From Bacillus smithii (GTDB lineage Bacteria > Bacillota > Bacilli > Bacillales > DSM-4216): a stretch of 64,000 nucleotides of DNA. Below are positions 11,059 through 19,427 of this stretch, in pieces. Numbering within the stretch: the first letter of the stretch is position 1; every line of letters starts with the position of its first letter. Both the position numbers and the translations under genes were made by a program. The stretch is taken from contig NZ_CP012024.1 of assembly GCF_001050115.1 (NCBI RefSeq), positions 1,220,001 to 1,284,000 of the forward strand, given 5' to 3'. The notes under the pieces are model-generated. The model did no database searches and was not told the DNA's origin. It worked only from the letters and a program-made list of their open reading frames with translations.

Positions 11059-11709
11059 CTATTTGTCGGTTGAAATCGCCGTTTGTCTGTATGCCAGTTT
11101 GTATAGAGGGATTAATTGTACAAAGACATCCTCAATCGTATTCAAAAGGTCTGTGCTGTTTAAACGTACGGCTTCATCTTTGGGAATATGCAAACCGCAA
11201 AGAGCTTCCGCTTTTTTGACGAATTGGAGTCTTTCAAACAATTGAACCAGTTGTTGGTCGGACAATTCGTTCGATTGGATGACATTTGGTTTCGTGTGAT
11301 CATCGGACCATACAAAATGCGAAGGGATCCGTTTTCGAATCGCAGATACTTCATTTTGAAAAGAAGCGCCGATCTGATCTTTATTGGGAGCTTCATTTAT
11401 GACAGCGAACCAGATAAATAAATGCGTTTCCCAAAGGCCGATTTGAAAATGAGGGAGTTTTTTGTATCCACGTTTACTTGAAGAAAAAGCAACCCATGTA
11501 TCATTGGGCGGGTTGATGGTACGGCGGGCATGCTTTGCCACATGATAATGCATTTCATCTCCCGTTAAGGTGCTAAGCGTCGGTGCAAAGTATTTCCCTA
11601 AAAATTCGAGTTTTGGACGAACGAGTCTTTTGATCGCCTCCATTCGGGCATCCAAGCCAGGAATTTGAAATACTTGAAAATCTTCATTCGAAAAACCGGT
11701 AAAGTTCAT
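11059..11709 (-). CDS. yktB: UPF0637 (DUF1054) protein YktB
   Basis: 216 aa. Full-length match to the YktB family: FSNEDFQVFQIPGLDARMEA at the start, LTGDEMHYHVAKHARRTINPP, WVAFSSSKRGYKKLPHFQIGLWETH and IPSHFVWSDDHTKP. Function is not known. SD AAGGAGGG precedes the ATG. Transcribed toward yktA and opposite to ykzI, as in B. subtilis. Confidence 0.93.
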   Translation of the reverse strand: MNFTGFSNEDFQVFQIPGLDARMEAIKRLVRPKLEFLGKYFAPTLSTLTGDEMHYHVAKHARRTINPPNDTWVAFSSSKRGYKKLPHFQIGLWETHLFIWFAVINEAPNKDQIGASFQNEVSAIRKRIPSHFVWSDDHTKPNVIQSNELSDQQLVQLFERLQFVKKAEALCGLHIPKDEAVRLNSTDLLNTIEDVFVQLIPLYKLAYRQTAISTDK

Positions 11710-11862
11710 CTTTGTCCCTCCTTAAAGATTGAACATATTTTATCATAAAGGGCTTTGAAAATTAAATTTTCTTTTAGGCAGCGAGACATTTTTGTTACAA
11801 GTTATCATACCATTTCATATGATGTACTAACCATAAGTTGATTTCGAGGGAGTGTTTCTTCA

Positions 11863-12057
11863 ATGAAACATTTGGTGAATGACTCGAAGAAAAAGAAAAC
11901 ACAAGAAAAGTTGGCCGTCATTCGTATGGAATTGGATTATGAATTAGCCGTTTTGTTTGAAGCTATGGAGCAAAACGATAAAGAAAAGATGGACAATGTG
12001 AAAACAAAATTACACGCTTTGCGTGAAGAATTGGTGCGGTTAGAATCGTTGTTGTGA
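11863..12057 (+). CDS. ykzI: small coiled-coil protein YkzI
   Basis: 64 aa, highly charged and almost wholly helical in appearance, with the core ELDYELAVLFEAME. SD GAGGGAG and ATG are well placed. It sits between yktB and the inositol monophosphatase gene, as ykzI does in B. subtilis. No function is known; the heptad-like leucines toward the C-terminus suggest a short coiled coil. Confidence 0.72.
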   Translation: MKHLVNDSKKKKTQEKLAVIRMELDYELAVLFEAMEQNDKEKMDNVKTKLHALREELVRLESLL

Positions 12058-12439
12058 AAAAACAGGGAAGATAAAAAGAAAAGAAGGCGGACCCGAAACG
12101 AGAGTTTAAAGGTTTTTTTTTGTGAATTTCACAACCGACATTTTTCCTTTTAAAGGAGTGATAATTAAAAGAAATGAATGCTATGGAGTTCTGATTGAAA
12201 AAATAATTTTAAAGAAATGAAGATTGAAAGAGTGAGAGCAGCCGTCTAATATTTGGTAAGATAGAAATAACAAATGCATTTCCCAAGTGAAGATCAACGA
12301 AAGAGGAGATTGAAGAGGTGATTTGCATAGCAGGGATCTTTTGATATTCTAATCGCTTGCCATGAAGAAAAGATCGTTTTTCATAAATATCCATGATTAA
12401 TGACAATGATGACAGATGTATCAGTTAGGAGGGATTAAG
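12058..12439. other. gene-free stretch between ykzI and the PH-domain gene
   Basis: About 380 bases without a supported gene. It contains a T9 run at 12112-12120 preceded by only a weak hairpin, and the 15-bp palindrome TTGTGA-ATT-TCACAA at 12120-12134, whose use is unknown. Confidence 0.5.
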
Positions 12440-12889
12440 TTGGTATTTTACTCGAAAAAAGGACCCGTTAGTTCCATCCTGACATGGCTGTTAATCATTG
12501 GAAGTATCGCATTGCCGATAGCTGTCCACTTAGAGTTAGGTACTATAGCGGAGAATCTAACTGTTGCGGACAAAATTTTATTAACAGTCATCTGTAGCTT
12601 ATTTACATTCTTTTTGCTTTCAGGATGGTTCCATACATTTTACATTTTAACTGACAAAGTCTTAAAAGTTAGAGGAGGAATTTTTAGTTGGACAATTCCT
12701 CTTGAAGAGATTGAAGTGATTACTGAGTCTAAAAATCCTCTAGCGGCACCAGCTCTATCACTTGATCGTTTACAAGTAGTGTACGGGAAATCGAAGTTCA
12801 TCTTAATTTCTCCTAAAGACAAATCGTTATTTTTAAAACAAATAAAAAAAATGAGACCAGACATAATCATTGAAGTTAAACGGTTTTAG
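12440..12889 (+). CDS. membrane protein with bacterial PH domain
   Basis: 149 aa. Two transmembrane helices near residues 13-31 and 46-65 are followed by a beta-rich cytoplasmic part. The sequence FYILTDKVLKVRGGIFSWTIPLEEIEVI is the usual opening of bacterial PH (DUF1200-like) domains, and the protein ends with SPKDKSLFLKQIKKM. I start at TTG 12440 because AGGAGGG lies five bases upstream; the ATG at 12416 lies upstream of that SD. Function is unknown. It is not part of the B. subtilis order here. Confidence 0.75.
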   Translation: MVFYSKKGPVSSILTWLLIIGSIALPIAVHLELGTIAENLTVADKILLTVICSLFTFFLLSGWFHTFYILTDKVLKVRGGIFSWTIPLEEIEVITESKNPLAAPALSLDRLQVVYGKSKFILISPKDKSLFLKQIKKMRPDIIIEVKRF

Positions 12890-13012
12890 GTTATGTACAA
12901 ATTTGCGTAAAGAAACCGTTTTACAGTTACATATTGATTGAAGAAGCCATAGAGAAGTATTAAAATGAGTGGAAGAAATAAGTATTAGAACCAATGACGA
13001 GCAAATGAAAAG

Positions 13013-13043
13013 AAACTACCCTGCAGAAAACAAGGTGGTTTTC
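13013..13043 (+). terminator. probable terminator of the PH-domain gene
   Basis: Imperfect 8-bp stem (AAACTACC with GGTGGTTT) followed by a short T-rich stretch. Confidence 0.45.
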
Positions 13044-13073
13044 GGTTTATACTTTACATAAGATTCTGTAGGC

Positions 13074-13289
13074 TTACAAGGCTTTTACAAAAGCTTCAAC
13101 GGATTTTGTCACAGCAGCGGGACGGAATGACCTTTCTAAATGTTTGAAGATCTCATACGCCACATATACTCCAATAGGAACTCTTGGAGTTGTAACTATA
13201 AATTCTTTTGTTGATGGTAATTCCAGAACAACCTTCTTTGTCATCAATAAAACAAGCCTGCTGCTGTGGCCGGAGAACCGAATTTCCAT
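13074..13289 (-). CDS. hypothetical short protein, possibly a gene remnant
   Basis: A 71-codon open frame on the minus strand in an otherwise empty 570-base interval. The translation looks protein-like, with alternating charged and hydrophobic residues (MTKKVVLELPSTKEFIV, YEIFKHLERSFRP), and the codons resemble those of neighbouring genes. There is no SD before the first ATG; a shorter start at the internal ATG (MTKKVV, 56 aa) has only a weak AGCAGG. I recognise no family. It may be the tail of a decayed gene. Confidence 0.3.
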   Translation of the reverse strand: MEIRFSGHSSRLVLLMTKKVVLELPSTKEFIVTTPRVPIGVYVAYEIFKHLERSFRPAAVTKSVEAFVKAL

Positions 13290-13461
13290 GAGCTAATTTT
13301 GGATCCGTTTCGACAGTCTCGGAATCATCACAGTACTGTGCTGTGAAATTGGCCGGAGAGGCTTTTTAATTAAGTACATAATCGAACGTTGGCAATGAGA
13401 AGGATTATGAATTGCCTTCATTGACGCAATCGTATTTTTATCCGGTTTGGAGGAAATCGAG

Positions 13462-14256
13462 ATGACGAATTGGAATGAAATAGATGCAAAGGTGAAACAA
13501 TGGCTGCGGGAGGCAGGGGACAATATACGAAAATCGTTCACTGAAACATTGGATATTCAAACAAAATCAAATCCAAATGATTTAGTAACCAACATGGATA
13601 AAGCGACTGAACAATTTTTTATCGAAAAAATTAAACAAAACTATCCGGATCATTCGATATTGGGCGAGGAAGGGTTTGGCGATAAGCTTGAGTCATTGGA
13701 TGGGGTCGTGTGGATTATTGATCCGATTGACGGGACCATGAATTTTATTTATCAGCAGCGTCATTTCGCTATATCCATCGGGATTTTCGAAAACGGAATC
13801 GGTCGATTGGGATACATTTATGATGTGGCACATGATGAGCTTTATTTTGCCGAAAAAGGGAAAGGAGCCTTTTTAAACGGCAAGCCGTTAAAAAAACTGG
13901 CTCCTGTTAAAGTGGAAGAAGCGATTATTGCTTTAAATTCTACTTGGCTGGTTCAAAATCGAAGAATGGATCCAAAGCCGCTCATTTCATTGGCCCAAAC
14001 GGTGCGAGGAACGCGGTCTTACGGAACGGCAGCGTTGGAATTTGCTTATGTGGCAGCCGGTATATTAGATGGATATATCACGATGAGGCTTTCACCATGG
14101 GATTTTGCCGCCGGAAAAATTCTGGTGGAAGAAACAGGTGGAATTGTGACAAACTTAAAAGGGGAGCCGCTTAATTTGCTAGAGAATAACACGATATTTG
14201 TAGCAAAACCTGGTTTGCATACGGAAATTATGGAGCGATTCCTTCAAAATATTTAA
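13462..14256 (+). CDS. suhB: inositol-1-monophosphatase family protein
   Basis: 264-aa Mg2+-dependent phosphatase (YktC/SuhB). Metal-site motifs are complete: GEEG near residue 69, WIIDPIDGTMNF near residues 86-97, and the C-terminal WDFAAGKILVEETGG. The known B. subtilis counterpart is YktC. Substrates of the family include inositol monophosphates and fructose-1,6-bisphosphate or NADP in some members. Start chosen at ATG 13462 behind GGAGGA; the upstream TTG at 13447 overlaps that SD. Confidence 0.93.
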   Translation: MTNWNEIDAKVKQWLREAGDNIRKSFTETLDIQTKSNPNDLVTNMDKATEQFFIEKIKQNYPDHSILGEEGFGDKLESLDGVVWIIDPIDGTMNFIYQQRHFAISIGIFENGIGRLGYIYDVAHDELYFAEKGKGAFLNGKPLKKLAPVKVEEAIIALNSTWLVQNRRMDPKPLISLAQTVRGTRSYGTAALEFAYVAAGILDGYITMRLSPWDFAAGKILVEETGGIVTNLKGEPLNLLENNTIFVAKPGLHTEIMERFLQNI

Positions 14257-14262
14257 CGTAAA

Positions 14263-14302
14263 CAAAAATTCGCTAAAAGTGCTTGCCATCCAGCACTTTT
14301 AG
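14263..14302. terminator. terminator between suhB and ylaF
   Basis: 12-bp perfect stem (14271-14282 with 14291-14302). The AAAAATT on its left reads as a T-run on the minus strand, so it best serves ylaF; it can also end suhB transcripts. Confidence 0.8.
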
Positions 14303-14311
14303 CGGTCACGT

Positions 14312-14500
14312 TTACAGTCTGCCTTCTTCTCTTCTTTTTCGTTTTAATTTAAAGCCCGTTCCCATGATGGCGAATAATAAAATAATACAAATGATGATGC
14401 CGGCCAAGCTTTGTTCTGCGATGAATATGCCAATGCCAATGATGCTGGCGGCTGCTGCAACTGCAAAAAATAAGAAAATCCATTGAATGTTTTTCATCAC
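14312..14500 (-). CDS. ylaF: small membrane protein YlaF (DUF5325)
   Basis: 62 aa with two transmembrane helices (about 6-24 and 30-48) and a basic C-terminal tail (KLKRKRREEGRL). Position next to bipA and the helix-IFIAEQS-helix layout match YlaF. The start is either GTG 14500 (eight bases after AAGGAGG) or ATG 14497; the GTG spacing is better. Function is unknown. Confidence 0.8.
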   Translation of the reverse strand: MMKNIQWIFLFFAVAAAASIIGIGIFIAEQSLAGIIICIILLFAIMGTGFKLKRKRREEGRL

Positions 14501-14651
14501 CAGTTAAGCCTCCTTCTCTCTCATATTTTACATAACTCTTTTTCAATTTTCTACATTCTGTGATATAATTGATGGGTTAATGGAAAAACTTTTATTTCAA
14601 CGTGCAAACAGACAATGCAAATTGCTGTGGTAATAGAAAGGAAGTATTACT

Positions 14652-16493
14652 TTGAATAGAAGGGAAAATATACGCAACATTGCTATCATTGCCCACGTAG
14701 ACCACGGGAAAACAACATTGGTGGACCAATTGCTTCGCCAATCGGGAATTTTCCGATCCAATGAGCATGTGGAAGAGCGGGCGATGGACTCGAATGATTT
14801 GGAAAGAGAACGCGGTATTACCATTTTGGCAAAAAATACGGCTGTTCAATACAAAGATGTAAAGATCAATATTTTGGATACTCCTGGCCATGCTGACTTT
14901 GGAGGAGAAGTAGAACGTATTATGAAAATGGTCGATGGGGTACTGCTTGTGGTCGATGCCTACGAAGGTTGTATGCCGCAAACCCGATTTGTCTTGAAAA
15001 AAGCATTGGAACAAAATTTAACTCCTATCGTTGTAGTGAATAAAATCGACAGAGAATTCGCTCGTCCCGAAGAAGTAGTGGATGAAGTGCTTGAACTGTT
15101 TATCGAGTTGGATGCCAATGACGATCAACTTGAATTTCCTGTCATTTATGCTTCTGCCATTAACGGGACGGCAAGCACAACTCCAGACAAACAAGGAGAA
15201 AACATGCAGCCGCTGTTTGACGCGATCGTCGAGCATATCCCGGCTCCTGTAGATAATCGTAATGAACCGCTGCAATTTCAAGTGGCTCTGCTTGACTATA
15301 ATGAATATGTAGGCCGGATTGGGATTGGACGTATTTTTAGAGGTTCCATGAAAGTAGGGCAACAAGTCGCTTTAATGAAACTGGACGGTACGGTGAAATC
15401 ATTCCGTGTTACTAAAATGTTCGGCTTTTTCGGATTGAAAAGAGTGGAAATTGAAGAAGCGTATGCAGGCGATTTGGTGGCGGTATCGGGAATGGAAGAT
15501 ATCAACGTAGGAGAGACGGTATGTCCTATCGATCATCAGGAAGCATTGCCGCCATTACGAATTGATGAACCGACGCTGCAAATGACGTTTCTTGTCAACA
15601 ACAGTCCGTTTGCTGGCCGAGAAGGCAAGTATGTGACTGCCAGAAAAATCGAAGAGCGCTTAATGGAACAATTGCAGACCGATGTCAGCTTGCGGGTGGA
15701 AAGCACGGATTCTCCCGATGCGTGGATAGTGTCTGGACGCGGGGAACTTCATTTGTCTATTTTAATTGAAAATATGCGTCGTGAAGGTTATGAGCTGCAA
15801 GTTTCAAAACCGGAAGTCATTATCAAAGAAATTGATGGCGTCAAATGTGAACCGGTGGAAAGAGTGCAAATCGACATTCCTGAAGAGCATACTGGCGCTG
15901 TAATTGAATCTCTCGGATCCCGAAAAGGCGAAATGCTCGATATGATCAATAACGGAAATGGTCAAGTACGATTGATTTTTATGGTTCCTGCCAGAGGATT
16001 AATTGGGTATACAACCGAATTTATGACATTGACGAAAGGTTACGGAATTTTAAATCATACCTTTGACAGCTACCAGCCAATGCAGCCTGGAAGAGTAGGA
16101 GGTCGCCGACAAGGAGTTCTTGTTTCAATGGAAACGGGGACGGCCACACCGTATGGAATCGGCCAGGTGGAAGACCGAGGCACTATTTTTGTGGAACCGG
16201 GAACAGAAATTTATGAAGGAATGATCGTCGGAGAGCATACTAGAGAAAATGATCTTGCTGTTAATATCACAAAAGTGAAGCATGCAACCAATGTCCGTTC
16301 AGCCACGAAAGATCAAACGACCGTTTTGAAAAAGCCAAGAATTCTTTCTTTGGAAGAGGCTTTGGAATATTTGAATGAAGATGAGTATTGTGAAGTAACG
16401 CCTGAATCGATTCGATTACGTAAAAAAATCTTGAATAAAAATGAACGGGAAAAATTGGAGAGAAAGAAAAAGTATTCAGATACACGCTCTTAA
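14652..16493 (+). CDS. typA: ribosome-associated GTPase BipA/TypA
   Basis: 613-aa translational GTPase of the EF-G/LepA class that acts on the ribosome in subunit assembly, notably at low temperature or stress in bacteria studied. G1 motif AHVDHGKT (14-21), G2 with RERGITI, G3 DTPGH, G4 NKID and the SAINGTAS G5 region are all present, followed by beta-barrel domain II ([11 protein letters not shown]), domains III and V and the BipA-specific C-terminal domain ending [20 protein letters not shown] start at 14652 behind AAAGGAAG. ylaH follows 12 bases later. Confidence 0.97.
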   Translation: MNRRENIRNIAIIAHVDHGKTTLVDQLLRQSGIFRSNEHVEERAMDSNDLERERGITILAKNTAVQYKDVKINILDTPGHADFGGEVERIMKMVDGVLLVVDAYEGCMPQTRFVLKKALEQNLTPIVVVNKIDREFARPEEVVDEVLELFIELDANDDQLEFPVIYASAINGTASTTPDKQGENMQPLFDAIVEHIPAPVDNRNEPLQFQVALLDYNEYVGRIGIGRIFRGSMKVGQQVALMKLDGTVKSFRVTKMFGFFGLKRVEIEEAYAGDLVAVSGMEDINVGETVCPIDHQEALPPLRIDEPTLQMTFLVNNSPFAGREGKYVTARKIEERLMEQLQTDVSLRVESTDSPDAWIVSGRGELHLSILIENMRREGYELQVSKPEVIIKEIDGVKCEPVERVQIDIPEEHTGAVIESLGSRKGEMLDMINNGNGQVRLIFMVPARGLIGYTTEFMTLTKGYGILNHTFDSYQPMQPGRVGGRRQGVLVSMETGTATPYGIGQVEDRGTIFVEPGTEIYEGMIVGEHTRENDLAVNITKVKHATNVRSATKDQTTVLKKPRILSLEEALEYLNEDEYCEVTPESIRLRKKILNKNEREKLERKKKYSDTRS

Positions 16494-16505
16494 GGGGGAA
16501 AACAC

Positions 16506-16811
16506 GTGGCAGGAATGGAACATGTCAGCCCGCTTTTGGCCCTCTTGATCCAGCTTGTGGGGGTGAAGGGGGCTGTCTGGTTGTACTTCGTGATCATCAT
16601 TGTGTTATCCATCCTTGTGTATAATCTCGGGTTCGCCAGAAAGCTTTCTTTTGGGAAAAATATCGTGATTTATGTTCTCATGATCATGGGCTCTTTTATT
16701 TTGTTGATATTATCCTATCAGTTGCCTGTTGTGGAAAGTCTTTTTGTCGCAGCCATTGTATTAGGCATTTACCGAATCCGTCGAAACAAGAAAGAAGCAG
16801 AAAGTGAATGA
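16506..16811 (+). CDS. ylaH: membrane protein YlaH
   Basis: 101 aa with three hydrophobic helices (about 10-38, 52-66 and 72-90) and a basic/acidic tail. It starts with GTG behind AAGGGGGA, 12 bases after typA, so the two are one transcription unit. Position and length match YlaH of B. subtilis. Function is unknown. Confidence 0.85.
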   Translation: MAGMEHVSPLLALLIQLVGVKGAVWLYFVIIIVLSILVYNLGFARKLSFGKNIVIYVLMIMGSFILLILSYQLPVVESLFVAAIVLGIYRIRRNKKEAESE

Positions 16812-16888
16812 TGCGATTTTCCGTTGGTTATCGAAAATAATAGATTGTGTGTCATTGCAATTGGGCGTCAGGCAGACATTGTCAAATC

Positions 16889-16934
16889 AAAATAAAAAAG
16901 AAGTTCCTGTATTCGGAACTTCTTTTTTATTTTG
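16889..16934. terminator. bidirectional terminator between ylaH and ylaI
   Basis: Long perfect inverted repeat, A-rich left and T-rich right, with GAAGTTCC/GGAACTTC at the core. Shared by the converging ylaH and ylaI genes. Confidence 0.93.
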
Positions 16935-16947
16935 TGCCATTCATAGA

Positions 16948-17148
16948 CTATGAATGGTTGCTCATTTTTCCTGATCGGTATAAACGGAATTTCCCGGTGG
17001 CGATTCTTGCTTTTGTTCGTTCTGTAATCCGATCATGACACTCTTGGCACATATAGGTGTGGATCGGACGGTTCCTTAGCCGTTTTGCTAACACAGAATC
17101 GTCATCCAAATGGTCAACGCGGTCGCATAAAATGCATTTTACCCTCAA
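16948..17148 (-). CDS. ylaI: zinc-ribbon protein YlaI (DUF2197)
   Basis: 66 aa. Two CxxC knuckles (CILC near residue 5 and CQEC near residue 35) should bind one zinc ion; RNRPIHTYMCQECHDRI is the family core. I start at TTG 17148 (MRVKC), six bases after GAGGTG; the GTG at 17157 is part of that SD. Function is unknown; it is conserved beside ylaH in Bacillus. Confidence 0.88.
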   Translation of the reverse strand: MRVKCILCDRVDHLDDDSVLAKRLRNRPIHTYMCQECHDRITERTKARIATGKFRLYRSGKMSNHS

Positions 17149-17458
17149 ATTCAACACCTCATTACCAAATCAACTGTTCTTAAGTATACATTTTTTTTAA
17201 GTAAAAGGTAAGGGCCAAGAGTGGATGTCTGCGACCACTTTTTCTCATCATGTTTACGTCGACACTGATGCTTTATCTTATGATCATGCTGTAATGAAGA
17301 CTTAGCCCTTTTTCCAACACTTTAAATAAATAAACCGTTGTTTTGAATCTACATCCGTTCATACCGATCTTTTAAAATAAACCAAAATTTTTATAAAAGG
17401 CCTGTCGTGATCGACACTTTCAATTCCGAAAAAGTTTACATGCTTGCTTATGATCGCC
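17149..17458. other. gene-free stretch between ylaI and corA
   Basis: About 310 bases. Contains the ylaI upstream region and the 3' end of the corA transcript. One small hairpin (AGTGG/CCACT, 17220-17242) with five T on the plus strand is the only structure I see. Confidence 0.45.
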
Positions 17459-18400
17459 TCAGAAGAATCGCTTTTTCCAAAAAATGATCGCCGTAAAGCA
17501 AGAAAGAAAAGCGGAAATCATAATGGCAATTGTAAAGGCATGTGGATAATGCTGGAATGGTATGGAGACGTTCATTCCAAAAAAGCTGGCTACCATTGTA
17601 GGCAACGATAAGATAATGGTGATGGAGGTTAAAAACTTCATCACAATATTGAGATTGTTCGAAATGACAGAGGCGAAAGCGTCCATCATTCCGCTAAGGA
17701 TAGAAGTGTATGTTTCCGCCATTTCAATCGCTTGTTTATTCTCGATGATCACATCTTCGAGAAGTTCTTGGTCGTCCTCATACATTTTTAAAAAATTCCC
17801 ATTTAACAATTTTTGCATAACAAGATTATTGGACTTTAACGAAGTGGTGAAATAAACTAGGCTTTTTTGCAAATCCAACAACGTATATAATTCTTGGTTT
17901 TTCATCGATTGATGCAATTCGGCTTCAACTGAATCCGTTTTTTTATTAATTTGTTTTAAATACAATAAATAATAAGTGGAAATTTTATATAGCATTTGGA
18001 GACAAAATCTTGTCTTTTTGTAAGTATAAAATTCTTTTACTTTGTTTTGAATAAAATCATCGAAAACGGAATTTTCTTTTAAACAAACCGTTACAAAACA
18101 TTTTTCCGTGACGATGATTCCCATTGGGATCGTTTCATAAAAAGGTTTCTGTTTAGAATGATTGAAACTCTTCAGCGGAATATCAATGATCATCAGCAAT
18201 TGATTGCGATGCTTTTCAATTCTGGATCTCTCTTCTTCATCCAAAGCATCCTTAATAAAATCCAAAGGAATTTCAAGTCTTTGGACGACATTTTGAATTT
18301 CTTCCTCTGTTGGAGAGACTAATTTTATCCAACAGCCATTTTTTATTTCGTTTATTTCAATAAGGTTTCCATGTTCGCTTGTGTAATAAATATTCATCAT
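17459..18400 (-). CDS. corA: CorA-family magnesium/divalent metal transporter
   Basis: 313 aa. A soluble N-terminal domain and long helices (about 1-250) precede two C-terminal transmembrane helices joined by the selectivity signature FGMN (in ASFFGMNVSIP), with a basic tail FWKKRFF. The family forms a pentameric channel gated by cytoplasmic Mg2+. Start at ATG 18400 (MMNIYYT) behind GGGAGGAAG; an upstream in-frame ATG at 18451 lies inside the leader ORF and has no SD. Expression should be controlled by the M-box, leader ORF and SD hairpin described below, which supports magnesium as the substrate. Import is assumed from the family, not shown. Confidence 0.92.
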   Translation of the reverse strand: MMNIYYTSEHGNLIEINEIKNGCWIKLVSPTEEEIQNVVQRLEIPLDFIKDALDEEERSRIEKHRNQLLMIIDIPLKSFNHSKQKPFYETIPMGIIVTEKCFVTVCLKENSVFDDFIQNKVKEFYTYKKTRFCLQMLYKISTYYLLYLKQINKKTDSVEAELHQSMKNQELYTLLDLQKSLVYFTTSLKSNNLVMQKLLNGNFLKMYEDDQELLEDVIIENKQAIEMAETYTSILSGMMDAFASVISNNLNIVMKFLTSITIILSLPTMVASFFGMNVSIPFQHYPHAFTIAIMISAFLSCFTAIIFWKKRFF

Positions 18401-18412
18401 AATGCTTTCTTC

Positions 18413-18435
18413 CTCCCTCAGTTTGATTGAGGAAG
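18413..18435 (-). promoter_or_regulatory. SD-sequestering hairpin of corA
   Basis: On the minus strand CTTCCTCA (18435-18428) pairs with TGAGGGAG (18420-18413) across a seven-base loop, with one G-U pair. The right arm overlaps the corA SD GGGAGGAAG. The left arm begins at the base directly after the leader ORF stop codon, so a ribosome ending the leader would melt the hairpin and free the SD. Confidence 0.65.
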
Positions 18436-18558
18436 TCAGAAACCATCCCAATTTAAGGATTGATAACTTTTATGAGTAATCAATCGTACATAGAGGGGCT
18501 GGTTTATGGCTTCCTCGGTTTTCGGTGGGTCCGGTTCATTGGAATTTTGACTACCCAT
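18436..18558 (-). CDS. leader peptide with EPDPP motif upstream of corA
   Basis: A 40-codon ORF with SD AAAAAGGAG about ten bases before its ATG. Its N-terminus reads MGSQNSNEPDPPKTEEA, an acidic, proline-rich stretch resembling MgtL of Salmonella (which contains EPDP near its start). In Enterobacteria such nascent chains destabilise the translating ribosome when Mg2+ is low. The frame ends 35 bases before corA. It lies between the M-box and the transporter on the same transcript. Translation is supported by the SD; the regulatory role is inference. It might instead encode a functional small protein. Confidence 0.65.
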   Translation of the reverse strand: MGSQNSNEPDPPKTEEAINQPLYVRLITHKSYQSLNWDGF

Positions 18559-18575
18559 AAAAGCTCAACTCCTTT

Positions 18576-18622
18576 TTAAATAATTGAACCCCCCTCACGA
18601 ATAGATGAGGGGGGAACGTTCA
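18576..18622 (-). terminator. hairpin of the M-box expression platform
   Basis: A perfect nine-bp stem (plus-strand arms 18589-18597 and 18606-18614), extendable by GAAC/GTTC outside, lies just 3' of the aptamer. The following minus-strand stretch TTCAATTATTT is only moderately T-rich, so it may be a leaky terminator. Confidence 0.6.
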
Positions 18623-18640
18623 AGAACCTTTTTCCCCCTA

Positions 18641-18800
18641 GTTTAGCTTTAGCACTATACAACGTAGAGAGTCATGCTCTCAGCCACATTGGGTTAAGCC
18701 TTAATCCGACCAAACCTGTTCTACCCAATGGCATCTTTCGATGTTTCTGGGCAGTGGCTTTTGTTTGTATAGGAGCCTCGCCTAACGAGGAAATTCATTT
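18641..18800 (-). promoter_or_regulatory. M-box (ykoK leader) magnesium riboswitch
   Basis: Read on the minus strand, the block shows the conserved M-box segments in order: GTTAGGCGAGGCTCCTATAC, AAGCCACTGCCCAGAAA, GCCATTGGGT, GGTCGGATTAAGGCTTAACC and GTGCTAAAGC. These are the invariant core of the ykoK element, which folds when Mg2+ is plentiful and turns off downstream Mg2+ transport genes. It is followed by a hairpin, the leader ORF and corA. Identification is by memory of the consensus; a covariance-model search would settle it. Confidence 0.93.
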
Positions 18801-18811
18801 AATCTGTTTCG

Positions 18812-18839
18812 ATTATAAATCTAATTATCAAGAAGTCAA
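18812..18839 (-). promoter_or_regulatory. promoter of the corA leader
   Basis: On the minus strand TTGACT (18839-18834), a 16-base spacer and TATAAT (18817-18812) form a near-consensus sigma-A promoter. The start would fall close to the 5' end of the M-box. Confidence 0.78.
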
Positions 18840-19427
18840 GAATGTTTATTTAAAAGTGTTCAAATATTTTATGGCTGCGAGTTTTATATAAATAAAAATA
18901 GAGTCGCATCTCTTTATGATCAATATAAATTCATGATCATCACGAGGAAAAATGGTGCCCACGTCATGGAACAATAAGTCCGTGAGGGTTATGGTATTCA
19001 AAATGAAATCTTATTTTTTCAAGAGGATTTTTAAAAAGAAAAGGGAATTAAATAGATAGAGTCAACGAACGTTTTATTCAATTAAAAAGCCATTTTGAGT
19101 ATGACTTTACTTCACTTCAACGATGTTTATGTGTTTTTTTTCAGCAAAAAAATCAACTCCTTGGAAGAAGAAAAGAAGGAGCCGATTTTTAGTTTATATT
19201 TAGTTTGATGATGTGTCAAAAAAAAGATCTACATCTTTGAATGCGGTGATCTCATTTGATGAAAGAAAGTATATTCGTTATGGATGAGAAGGTCTCTTTT
19301 GGAAAGTAAGACACTTTGGTCGGTGTTCGTTTGGAATAGAGACCCTTTTCAACTTTGTTTAAACTATGTTTGGAAAAATGGACTGTCATCATGTGAATTC
19401 GTTTGGATGAAAACATTCTCCTTTGTG
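18840..19427. other. gene-free stretch upstream of the corA promoter
   Basis: About 590 bases between the corA promoter and ylaJ. It contains a terminator-like hairpin (19145-19190) and a short frame (19053-19150, ending in the T-run) reading RVNERFIQLKSHFEYDFTS that recalls the end of a transposase. No intact gene. Confidence 0.45.
19145..19190. terminator. terminator-like hairpin downstream of ylaJ
   Basis: Imperfect stem (AATCAACTCCTT with AAGGAGCCGATT) flanked by A-run and T-run; it could end ylaJ transcripts on the minus strand or a plus-strand transcript. Confidence 0.55.

Noticed and set aside
12120-12134. TTGTGA-ATT-TCACAA palindrome as a Rex or Fnr box
   Set aside because: Rex and Fnr sites need a longer spacer between the half-sites (TTGTGAA-N4-TTCACAA; TGTGA-N6-TCACA). 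Here only three bases separate them, and no gene starts close by.
18401-18451. N-terminal extension of CorA to the ATG at 18451
   Set aside because: It would overlap the leader ORF in another frame, has no SD, and includes the real SD of corA as coding sequence.
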